From assembly GCA_000383295.1 (NCBI GenBank), contig KB911071.1, forward strand, positions 154,068-218,067: 64,000 nucleotides of DNA. The letters are read 5' to 3'. Below the pieces are notes generated by a model. That model was not told the DNA's origin. It saw only the letters and a program-made list of their open reading frames with translations, and did no database searches. The translations under genes and the position numbers were made by a program. The stretch is from Faecalispora sporosphaeroides DSM 1294 (lineage in GTDB: Bacteria; Bacillota; Clostridia; Oscillospirales; Acutalibacteraceae). This document shows, in pieces, positions 1 to 9,406 of the stretch; position 1 is the stretch's first letter; the number at the start of each line of letters is the position of its first letter.

Positions 1-641
1 GAGGGGTTCAGCTCTTTGAGCGCGGGGACGACGTCGAGCCGCACACGGTTGCGCGCGTATTGCCGGCTAAAATTGCTCGCATCGGTCACAAAGGGCAGCT
101 CATAGTGAGCGCAGTATTCCTCTACCTGCTCCCGCGTCATGCCGAGCAGCGGCCGGATCACGCGCCCGCGCACCGGCGGGATGCCGCACAGGCCCTTCGT
201 GCCGGAGCCCCGCACCAGGTGCAGCAGCACCGTTTCCGCCTGATCGGAGAGCGTGTGCGCCGTCGCGATTTTATCGCCCGGCCCGCACAGCGACTCAAAA
301 AAGCCGTACCGGATGCGCCGCCCGGCCGCTTCGACCCCTTCGCGGCGTTCGGCGGCCGCCCTGGCCGCGTCTGCGCGCAGCACCCGCAGGGGAATCTGCC
401 GCTCGGCGCAGAACCGGCGCACACATTCCTCGTCCGCGTCGGACGCTTTGCCCCGCAGGCCGTGGTTCACATGGGCCGCGAGCAGCGGAATCCCTGCCCG
501 CCATAAAAAATGAACCAGCGCCATGGAATCCGCGCCGCCGGAAAATCCGGCCACCACGCGCTCCGCGCCGGTCAGCATCGAATAGCGCCTGACCGTTTGC
601 CAGATCAGTTCCTCTGCCGGTGCGCTATTCTCTCTATTCAC
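1..641 (-). CDS. tilS: tRNA(Ile)-lysidine synthase TilS, N-terminal part (cut by window edge)
   Basis: TilS modifies C34 of the AUA-reading tRNA(Ile) to lysidine, using ATP and lysine in the cytoplasm. Reading the minus strand from a GTG at 641 gives 213 open codons that run off the window. Near residue 25 is the PP-loop motif SGGADS that binds ATP, followed by AAHVNHGLRGKASDADE and AHTLSDQAETVLLHL, both typical of TilS. The GTG is preceded by AGGAGG, which lies inside the last codons of dnaB, and the two genes overlap by 8 bases, so translation is probably coupled. The C-terminal tRNA-binding domains lie outside the window. The family assignment is firm. Confidence 0.93.
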   Translation of the reverse strand, partial: MNRENSAPAEELIWQTVRRYSMLTGAERVVAGFSGGADSMALVHFLWRAGIPLLAAHVNHGLRGKASDADEECVRRFCAERQIPLRVLRADAARAAAERREGVEAAGRRIRYGFFESLCGPGDKIATAHTLSDQAETVLLHLVRGSGTKGLCGIPPVRGRVIRPLLGMTREQVEEYCAHYELPFVTDASNFSRQYARNRVRLDVVPALKELNP

Positions 642-2001
642 TGCGGACAACCTCCTGAGAAGTAAATCTCATAAACTCACCCTGCCAGTGCAGGGGAACG
701 GTCTTGAGCTCGCCGTGACGGTTTTTCGCGACGATGCACTCGCCGCTGTTGCGGTCCGCGTCCTCGTCCGGCGCGCCGGGGCCCTGATAGTAATCCTCGC
801 GGTACAAAAACAGAACGACGTCGGCGTCCTGCTCAATTGAACCGGAGTCGCGCAGGTCACTGAGCACCGGGCGGTGCTCGGTGCGCTTTTCACTGGCACG
901 CGCCAGCTGCGACAGCGTTAAAACCGGCACATTCAGCTCTTTTGCCATGATTTTCAGATTTCGCGTGATTTCCGAAATCTCCTGCACGCGGTTGTCGATG
1001 CGGCGGGAGCTGGACATGAGCTGCAAATAGTCGATTACGATCAGGTCCACGTCCTTCAGGCGGCGCACCTTGGCCTTCATTTCCGGCACGGTGATGCCGG
1101 AGCTGTCGTCAAAATACAGCTGCGCGCGGGAGAGAATGTCCCCCGCTTCGATCAGGCGCATCCATTCGCCCTCGCTGAGCTGGCCGGTGCGCAGCTTGGT
1201 GCCGCCGACAAGCGCTTCTGTGGAAAGCAGACGCGACGCAAGCTGCTCCTTGCTCATTTCGAGCGAGAAGAACGCAACGCGTTTATTGGCCACCACCGCC
1301 GCATGGCGCGCGATGTTCAGCGCGAAGCTCGTTTTGCCCATACCGGGGCGGGCTGCCAGAATCAGCAGGTCGGAGCGATTGAGGCCCGTGATCGTATCGT
1401 CCAGCGCCTTGATGCCGGTGGGGATGCCCTGATACAGATCCCTTTCCGGGCCGTTGAGCAAATCGAGCCGGTCGAACGTTTCGAGAATGATCTCGTTGAC
1501 CCGCTGGAGTCCCTGCATATTTTTACCGCGACGAATGTCAAATATGCGCTGCTCCGCCGAATCCAGCAGGGTGGATGCGTCCGCGCCGTTTTCGCGCGCG
1601 TCGTCCAGAATCCCGCGCGCCGTCTGAATCAGCGAGCGCACATCGTATTTGTCGCGCACGATCTTCGCGTAGGTTTCCACGTTAGAAATCGAGGGCACGA
1701 TCTGTGCCAGCTGCATCAGGTACGTTTTGCCTGCGGATTCGTCAAAGCGCGGCGTTTCCTTGAGTCGCTCCAGAACCGTCACAAAGTCGACGGGCTGGCC
1801 GAGCGTGAACATTTCGAGCATCGCGCCATAAATCAGCACGTGATTGACCTGATGAAAATAATCGGGACGCGGAAGAATTTCCGCGACCCGGTCCAGACAG
1901 GTGGAATCCAGCAGAACCGCGCCCAAAACGGACTGCTCCGCCTCGGGGCTGAACGGTAGGTCCATCCCGTCGTATCCAATTGTCAGATTTTCGTGATCCA
2001 T
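634..2001 (-). CDS. dnaB: Replicative DNA helicase DnaB
   Basis: This is the hexameric helicase that unwinds DNA at the replication fork. The 455-residue length matches the family. The N-terminal domain begins with LPFSPEAEQSVLGAVLLD. The RecA-like domain has Walker A ARPGMGKTS at about residue 218, Walker B DLIVIDYLQLM, and the conserved LSQLARASEKR and DLRDSGSIEQDADVV. GGGAGG lies just before the ATG. It sits 36 bases downstream of rplI and overlaps tilS, so the order rplI-dnaB-tilS reads as one operon; rplI-dnaB is a common Firmicutes pair. Nothing is degenerate. Confidence 0.97.
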   Translation of the reverse strand: MDHENLTIGYDGMDLPFSPEAEQSVLGAVLLDSTCLDRVAEILPRPDYFHQVNHVLIYGAMLEMFTLGQPVDFVTVLERLKETPRFDESAGKTYLMQLAQIVPSISNVETYAKIVRDKYDVRSLIQTARGILDDARENGADASTLLDSAEQRIFDIRRGKNMQGLQRVNEIILETFDRLDLLNGPERDLYQGIPTGIKALDDTITGLNRSDLLILAARPGMGKTSFALNIARHAAVVANKRVAFFSLEMSKEQLASRLLSTEALVGGTKLRTGQLSEGEWMRLIEAGDILSRAQLYFDDSSGITVPEMKAKVRRLKDVDLIVIDYLQLMSSSRRIDNRVQEISEITRNLKIMAKELNVPVLTLSQLARASEKRTEHRPVLSDLRDSGSIEQDADVVLFLYREDYYQGPGAPDEDADRNSGECIVAKNRHGELKTVPLHWQGEFMRFTSQEVVRSE

Positions 2002-2037
2002 CCCGAATCCTCCCGACAGGCTGTGGGCAAACGCAAT

Positions 2038-2490
2038 TTATTCGGCCTTTTCGCCCACAACGGCGTATACCTTGGCGGTAACGCTCTGGTGCAGCCGCAC
2101 CTCGCACTCGTAGGTGCCGAACGCCTTGATGTCGCCAGGCAGCTCGATCTTGCGCTTGTCCACATCCACGCCGAACTGCTTTTTAATCGCTTCGGCGATT
2201 TCTTTTGCGGTAACGGAGCCGAACAGCTTGCCGCCCTGGCCCGCCGTTGCGGTGAGCTTCACACTCTTGCCCTCGATGATCTGCGCGGTTTTCTGCGCGG
2301 TTTCCAGCTCGGCTTTCCGGCGGAATTCCTTGGCCTCTTCGGCGTTCTTCAGCTCATTCATCGCCTGTGCGTTCGCCTCTTTGGCCAGCTTTCTGGGCAA
2401 AAGGAAGTTTCTGGCGTAGCCGTCGGAAACATCCACAAGCTCGCCCTTTTTTCCGCTTCCCTTTACGTCCTGCAGCAAAATTACTTTCAT
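2038..2490 (-). CDS. rplI: 50S ribosomal protein L9
   Basis: L9 is an elongated protein of the large subunit, near the base of the L1 stalk. The ATG at 2490 gives 150 residues starting [19 protein letters not shown], the highly conserved RNA-binding N-domain, with [13 protein letters not shown] following. A long charged helix leads to a C-terminal domain ending in [11 protein letters not shown]. An upstream in-frame start exists, but the 49 extra residues do not resemble L9, and GGAGG sits just before the chosen ATG. It lies between gdpP and dnaB, all on the minus strand. Confidence 0.96.
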   Translation of the reverse strand: MKVILLQDVKGSGKKGELVDVSDGYARNFLLPRKLAKEANAQAMNELKNAEEAKEFRRKAELETAQKTAQIIEGKSVKLTATAGQGGKLFGSVTAKEIAEAIKKQFGVDVDKRKIELPGDIKAFGTYECEVRLHQSVTAKVYAVVGEKAE

Positions 2491-2587
2491 GAAACATTCC
2501 TCCGTTTGATCAATAGTAATGCAACCTTCAAAAGCACCGTTGAATTCTTCCCCCACATACAGCGGAGAAAGACTTGCTGATTTTCTC

Positions 2588-4579
2588 TTATTTGGCACCG
2601 CCCTGCGCGGGCAGACTGGGCTTGCTCGCCTTTGCAAGGTTGTTGTTGATGACCGAAATCAGTGTGTCGCGAGCCTGCTGAAGCGTGGTATTCTTCAGCT
2701 GCACGGCCGCCATCGTCAGGTGGCCGCCGCCGCCCATCACCTCCATAATCACCTGCACGTTCACATCGCCCAGGGAGCGGGCGGAAATCTGCACCCCGCC
2801 GGGTGTGGGGTAGATGACGAACGACGCGTTGACCCCCTGAATCGAGAGCAGCTCGTCGGCAGCCTGCGCCGCGGCGACCCGGATATCCGGCGTCTCCTCG
2901 TCCGCGCTGACAATCGCGCAGTTGTTGTAAATCTCGGCGGAGGAAACCATCTGGTATTTCGCCTTGTACGTGTCGATGGTGTTGGAGAACAGGCGCTTGA
3001 CCTCTACGGTATCGGCCCCCCTGCGCCGCAGGTAAGCCGCGGCCTCAAAGGTGCGCACACCGGTTTTCAGCACAAAATTCTTGGTGTCGAGCATTATCCC
3101 GGCCAGAAGGGCCTCCGCCTCCACGCGGGAAAGGGCCTTTTCGCTGATATACTGCACCAGCTCGGTCACCAGCTCCGCCGCGGAGCTGGCGTACGGCTCG
3201 TGATAAAATACAATCGCGTTGCTGATGTGCTTTACCATCATGCGGTGATGGTCGATGACGACGACCTTCGGCGCCTGCCGCAGCAGCTCCTCGCTCTCCA
3301 CAAAATCCTGCGAATGGGTGTCCACTACAATCAGCAGGCTCTTCTGCGTGACAAGATCGAGCGCCTCGTCGGGCGTGATGAATATTTTTTCGTCCGGCAG
3401 GGACTGCTCCATGCTTTCTATAATGGGAACCGCCATGCTCTGCGCGCGGTTGACGACGATATACGCCTCTTTGCCAAGGCCCTTGTGCACCGCGCTCCAC
3501 ATGCCCACCGCCGCGCCGATCGCGTCGAGGTCGGAATACTTGTGACCCATGATGAACACTATGTCACATACCTTGACATGGTCGCTCAAGGTCGCCGCAA
3601 TCACGCGGGTGCGCACCTTGTCGCGCTTTTCCACGCCCTTCGACAGACCGCCGAAAAACTCGTAGGTGCCGTCCTCCTGCTTGACGGCAACCTGATCGCC
3701 GCCGCGCCCGAGCGCCATATCCAGCGCCTGGCGTGCCCACAGCTCGCCCTCCGCAAAGGTGGGGGCGCCGCGCCCCACGCCGATGGAGATGGTGGCGCTG
3801 CGGTTGTCCGCGCTCTTTACGGTGCGCACCGCGTCGATCACCTCAAAGCGCTTTTTCACATCCTCGCGGATGTGCGCCTCGTCCGTCATAATCAGGTACC
3901 GCCCGCCGCCCAGGCGCTCCAGAAAGCTGCCGGTACCCTTCGTCCAGTTCCGCAGCACCTCTTCCACCGCGGCGGAAATGCGGGCGTCTTCGCTGCTGGC
4001 GCTGTCGCGGATCAGCTCCTCGCGGTTGTCGAACAGCACGAGGGCCACCACCGGGCGCTGGTCGCTGTAGCGGCGGCTGATCTCTTTGTAATATGTATTG
4101 TCCACAAAGTACAGCACATAGCCGTTCCTTGTAGACATGGAATATACCGTATACTGCCGCTGGCCCACCTGGGTATCGATTCCGTCTCCGCCCACTGCCT
4201 GCTCCAGAGTATGGGGGGTCAAAAACCGCGCGACATTCTCGCCCCGGCAGTCAAACCCGGGGCTTACCTCACTGGAAAAACGGCTGTTATACCAGATGAC
4301 ATCACCCATTTTTCCCACCAGCACAGCCGGTATGGAAAACTCGTGCAGGGCGCGGTAGTCCGACGCGGAAAGAATTTTTTCCGCACTCTTGACCGCCGTA
4401 CCTACATACAGCTTAAAATGATGGTTTGCCATGGCCACTGCGGCAAAGGCCAGCACAGCCAGAACCACTTCCGCATAGAAGATTCTGGCATCCCAGAATC
4501 TGCTGAGCAGCGCCATGAGCAGCATCACCGCCGCGATGCCATAAAACACGGGTGAGGTAGCCCATATTTTCCGCTTCAA
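2588..4579 (-). CDS. gdpP: Cyclic-di-AMP phosphodiesterase GdpP (DHH family, membrane-bound)
   Basis: GdpP hydrolyses c-di-AMP to pApA and controls cell wall, potassium and stress responses. The 663-residue protein has two N-terminal membrane segments (about residues 10-50), a PAS-like region (about 60-150) and a degenerate GGDEF region (about 170-310) without a clear GGDEF signature. The DHH/DHHA1 phosphodiesterase follows: [13 protein letters not shown] holds metal-binding aspartates, VVVIDHHRM is the DHH motif, and [10 protein letters not shown] near the end is the DHHA1 signature. The start is TTG at 4579 with AAAGGAG upstream. The order gdpP-rplI-dnaB is conserved in Firmicutes. Confidence 0.95.
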   Translation of the reverse strand: MKRKIWATSPVFYGIAAVMLLMALLSRFWDARIFYAEVVLAVLAFAAVAMANHHFKLYVGTAVKSAEKILSASDYRALHEFSIPAVLVGKMGDVIWYNSRFSSEVSPGFDCRGENVARFLTPHTLEQAVGGDGIDTQVGQRQYTVYSMSTRNGYVLYFVDNTYYKEISRRYSDQRPVVALVLFDNREELIRDSASSEDARISAAVEEVLRNWTKGTGSFLERLGGGRYLIMTDEAHIREDVKKRFEVIDAVRTVKSADNRSATISIGVGRGAPTFAEGELWARQALDMALGRGGDQVAVKQEDGTYEFFGGLSKGVEKRDKVRTRVIAATLSDHVKVCDIVFIMGHKYSDLDAIGAAVGMWSAVHKGLGKEAYIVVNRAQSMAVPIIESMEQSLPDEKIFITPDEALDLVTQKSLLIVVDTHSQDFVESEELLRQAPKVVVIDHHRMMVKHISNAIVFYHEPYASSAAELVTELVQYISEKALSRVEAEALLAGIMLDTKNFVLKTGVRTFEAAAYLRRRGADTVEVKRLFSNTIDTYKAKYQMVSSAEIYNNCAIVSADEETPDIRVAAAQAADELLSIQGVNASFVIYPTPGGVQISARSLGDVNVQVIMEVMGGGGHLTMAAVQLKNTTLQQARDTLISVINNNLAKASKPSLPAQGGAK

Positions 4580-4612
4580 ATAAATTTCTCCTTTATCGCA
4601 GTTTCACTTTTG

Positions 4613-4656
4613 AAAAACCGCTGCATTCTCCCCCGCCAGAGGCGCAGGGAGAATGC
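4613..4656 (-). terminator. Possible terminator between the RNase J gene and gdpP
   Basis: On the minus strand, GCATTCTCCC and GGGAGAATGC form a 10-bp stem (4623-4632 with 4647-4656), followed after five bases by TTTTT. The gap before the U tract makes it weaker than a standard intrinsic terminator, so partial read-through into gdpP is possible. Confidence 0.45.
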
Positions 4657-4684
4657 CTGCTTTCAAGTAAATCGACTCTACAAA

Positions 4685-6727
4685 TCAAACTTCCATGATG
4701 ATCGGTAAAATCATCGGGCTGCGTCTGGTTTTATCATACAGCATGCGCGACAAATCGTCTTTGATTCGGGTCTTTAGCATGCCCCAGTCGGGCACCTTCC
4801 CCTGCGCGTTGCTTTCCAGAACATTATATACCAATTTTCTGGCATCGTCCATCAAACTTTCCGATTCCCGCACATAAACAAACCCGCGGGAGACAACGTC
4901 CGGACCGGAAACAACGTGGCCGTCCGCCGCGTCAATGGTGCAGACGACAACGATCAGGCCGTCCTCGCCCAAATGCTTTCTGTCGCGCAGCACAATGCTG
5001 CCGACGTCACCCACGCCGAGGCCGTCCACCAGAATGCGGCCGGCGGGCACGCTGGGCAGCTGGCGCATGTAATTCTCGTTGATTTCGAGCACGTCGCCGA
5101 TGCTGCCGATATAGATGTTCGAGCGGCTCATGCCCATGGCCTGCGCCAGCTGGGCGTGCTTTTGCAGATGCTTCTGCTCGCCGTGAACGGGAATAAAATA
5201 TTTGGGGCGCGTGATGCCCTGCATAATCTTCAGCTCTTCCTGGCAGGCGTGGCCGGACACATGCACCTCGTACATGGATTCGTACACGACCTCGCAGCCG
5301 CGCTTCATCAGCTCGTCGATCACGGTGCCGACCGTCTTTTCGTTGCCGGGGATCGGGCGGGCGGAAATGATGATGAAGTCGCCGGGGCCCACCTCCACCT
5401 TGCGGTGGTCGGCAAAAGCCATGCGCGTCAGAGCGGACATCGGCTCGCCCTGGCTGCCGGTGGTGATCAGCACGATCTGCTCTTTGGGGTAGCGGCGGAT
5501 CATATCGATGTCAATCAGAACGCCGTCGGGAATATCGAGGTAGCCGAGCTCCTGCGCAATGCCCATCACGTTGAGCATGCTGCGGCCGGACAAAGCCACC
5601 TTGCGCCCGTATTTTACGGCGCAGTTGATGATCTGCTGCACGCGGCTGATATTCGACGCGAACGTCGCGATGATAATGCGGCTTTTTTCCGCGCGCAGGA
5701 ACAGGTTTTCAAAGGACCGGCTGACCGTGCGCTCCGTCATGGTAAAGCCGGGGCGCTCCGCGTTGGTGGAGTCGGCCAACAGGGCCAGAACGCCCTCCTT
5801 GCCCAACTGGGCAAACCGACCGAGGTCGATCATTTCGCCCTGTGTGGGAGTGCAGTCGATTTTAAAGTCACCGGTGTGCACCAAAGTGCCCGCGGGCGAA
5901 TGGATCGCGATGCTGACGGCATCGGAAATCGAGTGGTTCACGTGGATGAACTCGCAGGTCATGCAGCCCAGCTTGACCGTATCGCCGGGGCGAATCACGT
6001 TCATCTTTACTTTGCCGGCCAGGCCGTGCTCCTTGAGCTTGCCGCCCACCAGCCCCAGAGTAAGGGCCGTTCCGTACAGCGGCAGATTGACCCGTTTGAG
6101 CAGGAACGGCAGAGAACCGATGTGATCCTCATGCCCGTGGGTGAGCACGATGCCGCGAATTTTATCAATGTTGCGCTCGACAAAGGTAAAATCGGGAATA
6201 ACCAGATCTACGCCGAGCATGTCCCCATCCGGGAATGCCATGCCGCAGTCGATGATCATCATATCGCCCTCGCACTCAAACAGGGTGAAGTTCTTGCCGA
6301 TTTCATTCAGGCCGCCGAGGAAATAGACCTTAATGGAGGGCTTTTCCTTCTGCGGTTCCTTTCTCGGCTTTTTGCGCGCCTGTTTTTTTGCCTGCTTTTG
6401 TACCTGGGCAAGCACCTCCGGCAAGAGGGCGCTCTTTTCCGGCTTGCGGGGAGCGCTCTTTGGCGCGTTCTTCGGTGCTTCCTTCGCGCGCGGCTGCCTG
6501 CCGCCGCCTTGGCCGCCCTTCTTTTGCGATCTGGGCGCGCTTTTGGGCGCAGCCTTAACGGCGGCTGCTTTTTCCGTTTTCTCCGCCGTCTTCTCCGCTT
6601 TCGCCAGCCTGCTCTCTTCCGCTTCCGCGGCCTTCTCCGGCTGCTTGCGGGCCACCACTTTTCCGTACAAGGTGCCCGGCTTCTTTTCAGCGCCGGCAGG
6701 CGAATGATTATTCATTTTTTCTGTCAC
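4685..6727 (-). CDS. rnj: Ribonuclease J with a long basic N-terminal extension
   Basis: RNase J is the metallo-beta-lactamase/beta-CASP nuclease that matures and degrades RNA in Firmicutes. The catalytic motif LTHGHEDHIGSLPFLLK supplies the HxHxDH metal ligands, followed by VHTGDFKID and the beta-CASP motifs. RNase J proteins are usually about 555 residues; this one has 680 because roughly 125 residues rich in Lys, Ala, Glu, Pro and Arg precede the catalytic part at KPSIKVYFLGGLNEIG. That tail looks disordered and may bind RNA or partner proteins (inference). The GTG at 6727 has GGAGG seven bases upstream. A clear sigma-A-type promoter lies about 200 bases before it. Confidence 0.95.
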   Translation of the reverse strand: MTEKMNNHSPAGAEKKPGTLYGKVVARKQPEKAAEAEESRLAKAEKTAEKTEKAAAVKAAPKSAPRSQKKGGQGGGRQPRAKEAPKNAPKSAPRKPEKSALLPEVLAQVQKQAKKQARKKPRKEPQKEKPSIKVYFLGGLNEIGKNFTLFECEGDMMIIDCGMAFPDGDMLGVDLVIPDFTFVERNIDKIRGIVLTHGHEDHIGSLPFLLKRVNLPLYGTALTLGLVGGKLKEHGLAGKVKMNVIRPGDTVKLGCMTCEFIHVNHSISDAVSIAIHSPAGTLVHTGDFKIDCTPTQGEMIDLGRFAQLGKEGVLALLADSTNAERPGFTMTERTVSRSFENLFLRAEKSRIIIATFASNISRVQQIINCAVKYGRKVALSGRSMLNVMGIAQELGYLDIPDGVLIDIDMIRRYPKEQIVLITTGSQGEPMSALTRMAFADHRKVEVGPGDFIIISARPIPGNEKTVGTVIDELMKRGCEVVYESMYEVHVSGHACQEELKIMQGITRPKYFIPVHGEQKHLQKHAQLAQAMGMSRSNIYIGSIGDVLEINENYMRQLPSVPAGRILVDGLGVGDVGSIVLRDRKHLGEDGLIVVVCTIDAADGHVVSGPDVVSRGFVYVRESESLMDDARKLVYNVLESNAQGKVPDWGMLKTRIKDDLSRMLYDKTRRSPMILPIIMEV

Positions 6728-6934
6728 AAAATAACCTCCATTTTAATTTGGGGACACAACCACCACAGCCTGCGCACAAACGGTGCCGCAGACCTACTAT
6801 GCAGACGCATACAGGGGAATATCCGATTGTCTATATCCATCGCGGGGCTGCCGCGAAAATGAACGATTCACTGCGGATTTTATGAATTCTCCGTGGGGAG
6901 AATATCCTCTTATCCGCTTTATATGATTGGTTTT

Positions 6935-6963
6935 ATTGTAACCTGATTGCCGCATGATGTCAA
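6935..6963 (-). promoter_or_regulatory. Promoter of the RNase J gene
   Basis: Minus strand TTGACA (6958-6963), a 17-base spacer and TACAAT (6935-6940) make a near-consensus sigma-A promoter. Transcription would start near 6928, leaving a leader of about 200 bases with one small hairpin near 6890-6906. Confidence 0.75.
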
Positions 6964-6999
6964 GCACGGCACAAAGCGAAGCCAACCGACGCCCGGCGG

Positions 7000-7028
7000 T
7001 TGCGGTGCGCGGAAAAGGTTGGTATAAT
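7000..7028 (+). promoter_or_regulatory. Promoter of rnhA
   Basis: TTGCGG (7000-7005), a 17-base spacer and TATAAT (7023-7028), with an extended TGG before the -10 box, form a strong promoter. The transcript would carry a leader of about 250 bases before the rnhA start. Confidence 0.7.
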
Positions 7029-7283
7029 AAGACCATACGCCGCACCATACAGGCGGAATCCCCGCTTTGGGCGCGCGGCAAATTCCACCCTGCCGCCGGA
7101 TGCAAAGCGTCATTTCATCATTTTTATATTGAATTTAATATGATTTGTGTTTGCGGCTTGTGCTGTGATAACTGCGGAATTCCGCTGCTGGGCCGCGGCG
7201 GCAGAATACAACATTTCTTGCTTTTATTAAAATATAGTATGCCAACATCTCACAGAAAAAAACAAAGAACGGAGACAGCGGAC

Positions 7284-7730
7284 GTGAAACAAGTAGAAAT
7301 TTTTACAGACGGAGCCTGTCAGGGGAATCCCGGCCCGGGCGGATGGGGCGCGGTGCTGCGGTACCAGGGCCGCGAAAAAGAGATCAGCGGCGGCGAGGCG
7401 CACACCACCAACAACCGTATGGAGCTGAGCGCCGTGATCGAAGCGCTTTCTCTGTTGAAGGAGCCCTGCGACATCACGCTCTGGAGCGACTCCAAATACG
7501 TCTGCGACGCAATTGAAAAAGGATGGGCCAAGGCCTGGCGAAAAAACGGCTGGAAAAAGGCTGATAAAAAACCGGCTCTCAACAGCGATTTATGGGAGCG
7601 CCTGCTGAATCTGCTGGAGCAGCACCGCGTGACGATCCGCTGGGTAAAGGGCCACGCGGGGCACCCGGAAAACGAGCGCTGCGACCGGCTGGCGGTGGCG
7701 GCGGCAGAACAATTCAAAAAGAAACCATAA
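7284..7730 (+). CDS. rnhA: Ribonuclease HI
   Basis: RNase HI cuts the RNA strand of RNA-DNA hybrids. From the GTG at 7284 the product is 148 residues, the usual length. It has [17 protein letters not shown] with the first catalytic Asp, [13 protein letters not shown] with the catalytic Glu, LWSDSKYV with the second Asp, and [14 protein letters not shown] with the active-site His and last Asp. GGAG lies 9 bases upstream of the GTG. Longer in-frame starts lack ribosome binding sites and add sequence unlike the family. The cysteine desulfurase gene follows 69 bases later on the same strand. Confidence 0.95.
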   Translation: MKQVEIFTDGACQGNPGPGGWGAVLRYQGREKEISGGEAHTTNNRMELSAVIEALSLLKEPCDITLWSDSKYVCDAIEKGWAKAWRKNGWKKADKKPALNSDLWERLLNLLEQHRVTIRWVKGHAGHPENERCDRLAVAAAEQFKKKP

Positions 7731-7799
7731 TGTGCCCGATATAAGAACCAACTTGCAGCACACGGAACCGCGCCGGGCACGGCGCACGGAGGAATTCTC

Positions 7800-8945
7800 A
7801 TGAACCGATTTGTATATGCAGATAATGCGGCCACCACGCCGATATCCGAGCCCGTACTGCGGGCTATGATGCCGTATCTGACCGAGAGCTACGGAAACCC
7901 CTCGAGTCTCTATTCCAAGGGGCGCGAGGCCAAACGCGCGCTCGAGCTGGCGCGCGAGGACATCGCGGAGTGCATCGGCGCGAGGCCCGGCGAACTTTAT
8001 TTTACGGCTGGCGGCAGCGAATCGGACAACTGGGCAGTTAAGGGGATTGCCCGTGAGCTCGCGCCGCAGGGCAAGCGCCACCTGATCACCACCCGCTTTG
8101 AGCACCACGCCGTGCTGCATACCGCTGAAGCTCTGGAGCGCGAGGGCTTTTCCGTCACCTGCCTCAGCGTGCATGAGAACGGTCTGGTGCGCCCCGAAGA
8201 AGTATCGGCAGCCATCCGGCCCGACACTGCGCTCGTTTCTGTGATGTACGCCAACAACGAGATCGGCACGATTCAGCCGATCTCGCAGATTGGGGCCATC
8301 TGCCGGGAGCGCGGCGTACTGTTCCACACGGACGCGGTGCAGGCGGTGGGAACCCTGCCGATCCATGTGACGGAGCAGAACATTGACCTGCTCTCGCTTT
8401 CCGGCCACAAGCTGCATGCGCCCAAGGGGATTGGCGCTTTGTATGTGCGCCGGGGAATCCCGATTCAGAACCTGATCGACGGCGGCGCGCAGGAGCGCGG
8501 GCGGCGTGCGGGAACAGAAAACCTTGCGTCGATCGTGGGGCTGGCCGCGGCGCTGCGCGGGGCCAGCGCCGGGATGGAGGAGCGTGCGAAACGCCTGCGC
8601 TCTCTGCGCGACCGCCTGATCGACGGCGCGCTGAAGATACCCGGCAGCTCTTTGAACGGCGACCGCGAGCACCGTCTGCCCGGCAACGTAAGCCTTTGCT
8701 TTGAGGGGGTCGACGGCGAAGCGATGCTGCTGCTGCTCGACCGTCAGGGCATCTGCGCCTCCTCCGGTTCCGCCTGCACCGCCGGTTCTCTGGATGCCAG
8801 CCATGTGCTGCTGGCTCTCGGGATTCCTCCGCAGCTCGCCAAAGGCTCCCTGCGCCTGACGCTGGGTGAGCAGAACACCAAAGAGGATGTGGAGTATATT
8901 CTAAGCGTACTCCCGGCGGTGATAGAGCGCCTGAGAGCAAGTTGA
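7800..8945 (+). CDS. Cysteine desulfurase (NifS/IscS family)
   Basis: This pyridoxal-phosphate enzyme takes sulfur from cysteine for Fe-S clusters, thiolated tRNA or other cofactors. The 381-residue protein starts YADNAATTP, has the PLP-binding lysine in [13 protein letters not shown], and carries the persulfide-forming Cys in [10 protein letters not shown], the long-loop form of group I (NifS/IscS) enzymes. EHHAVL supplies the conserved histidines. GGAGG precedes the ATG. No iscU, iscR or thiI lies nearby, so the sulfur acceptor cannot be inferred from context. It probably shares the rnhA promoter. Confidence 0.95.
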   Translation: MNRFVYADNAATTPISEPVLRAMMPYLTESYGNPSSLYSKGREAKRALELAREDIAECIGARPGELYFTAGGSESDNWAVKGIARELAPQGKRHLITTRFEHHAVLHTAEALEREGFSVTCLSVHENGLVRPEEVSAAIRPDTALVSVMYANNEIGTIQPISQIGAICRERGVLFHTDAVQAVGTLPIHVTEQNIDLLSLSGHKLHAPKGIGALYVRRGIPIQNLIDGGAQERGRRAGTENLASIVGLAAALRGASAGMEERAKRLRSLRDRLIDGALKIPGSSLNGDREHRLPGNVSLCFEGVDGEAMLLLLDRQGICASSGSACTAGSLDASHVLLALGIPPQLAKGSLRLTLGEQNTKEDVEYILSVLPAVIERLRAS

Positions 8946-9069
8946 ACCTGCCTACCCGTTACGGGACAGTCTGGAAAAGGCTTTTACTCCGCCCTCTGCT
9001 CCCTCATGGTACTCTGGCTGTTTTCTCTTGGAAACAGCCTCCTTTGGAAGCGATGTGATTAACCAATAG

Positions 9070-9129
9070 TAAAACCGATTAGGTTTTCAACATACTGTTA
9101 ACTGATTGTTGAAAACCTAATCGGTTTTA
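9070..9129. repeat. Perfect 23-bp inverted repeat
   Basis: Arms 9070-9092 and 9107-9129 are exact reverse complements around a 14-base loop. The right arm begins TGTTGAAAACCTAATCGG. There is no U tract, so it does not look like a normal terminator. It may be the end of a small mobile element, a recombination site or an mRNA structure. Confidence 0.8.
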
Positions 9130-9239
9130 ACAAGGGCAAAACAAATTTCACCATTGACAAAGCAGGCAAAATCCGTTATTCTGAAAGCATTCCAAAGAAA
9201 GGTACGGTAGTTAAGAGCCATGCGCAATTGCTGATCTGA
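9102..9239 (+). pseudogene. Possible 3' remnant of an unidentified gene
   Basis: One frame is open from just after a TAA in the repeat loop to a TGA at 9237-9239 and reads ENLIGFNKGKTNF, then TIDKAGKIRYSESIPKKG, ending VKSHAQLLI. The mix of charged, Gly and hydrophobic residues looks like the end of a real protein, but there is no start codon with a ribosome binding site. The family is not recognised. The reading depends on amino-acid texture only. Confidence 0.25.
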
Positions 9240-9255
9240 CCAAAACCATTATAAA
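9228..9255 (+). promoter_or_regulatory. Possible promoter of the ABC-F gene
   Basis: TTGCTG (9228-9233), a 16-base spacer and TATAAA (9250-9255) resemble a sigma-A promoter. It would give a leader of about 145 bases containing the hairpin at 9322-9343 (nine pairs, GTTC loop). Confidence 0.4.
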
Positions 9256-9406
9256 ATGGGAAAACGGGTGGAGTGCGCCCGTTGGTGTCGGATTGGCATA
9301 TCAAAAAGAATCAGCGCAGGGGCTTGTTCCGTTCGGAGCAGGCTGTATCTGTGTATTTTTGTTATGATCTTTCCGACACATCCAGAGGATGCAAGGAGAG
9401 ATTTTT

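Larger units (their letters stand above)
6728..7283. other. Divergent intergenic region, RNase J gene / rnhA
   Basis: This stretch holds two back-to-back promoters: a minus one at 6935-6963 for the RNase J gene and a plus one at 7000-7028 for rnhA. The remaining sequence is their leaders. In frame with rnhA, a Cys-rich run from an ATG at 7140 has no ribosome binding site and is not called as coding. Confidence 0.6.
8946..9406. other. Long intergenic region before the ABC-F gene
   Basis: It holds a short hairpin after the desulfurase gene (GGCTGTTT / AAACAGCC), a 23-bp perfect inverted repeat, a stretch that reads as the end of an unidentified protein, a possible promoter at 9228-9255, and a leader with two hairpins (9263-9283 and 9322-9343). 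ABC-F resistance genes are often controlled by leader attenuation, but no clear terminator with a U tract is visible here. Confidence 0.5.

Noticed and set aside
2519-4555. 678-codon open frame on the plus strand
   Set aside because: It lies antisense to gdpP, has a His/Ala/Leu-rich composition typical of a shadow frame in GC-rich DNA, and no ribosome binding site.
4916-6862. 648-codon open frame on the plus strand
   Set aside because: Shadow of the RNase J gene on the opposite strand.
7140-7283. Cys-rich in-frame extension upstream of rnhA
   Set aside because: No ribosome binding site at its ATG, unlike the GTG at 7284, and RNase HI does not carry such an extension; the Cys pattern is probably chance.
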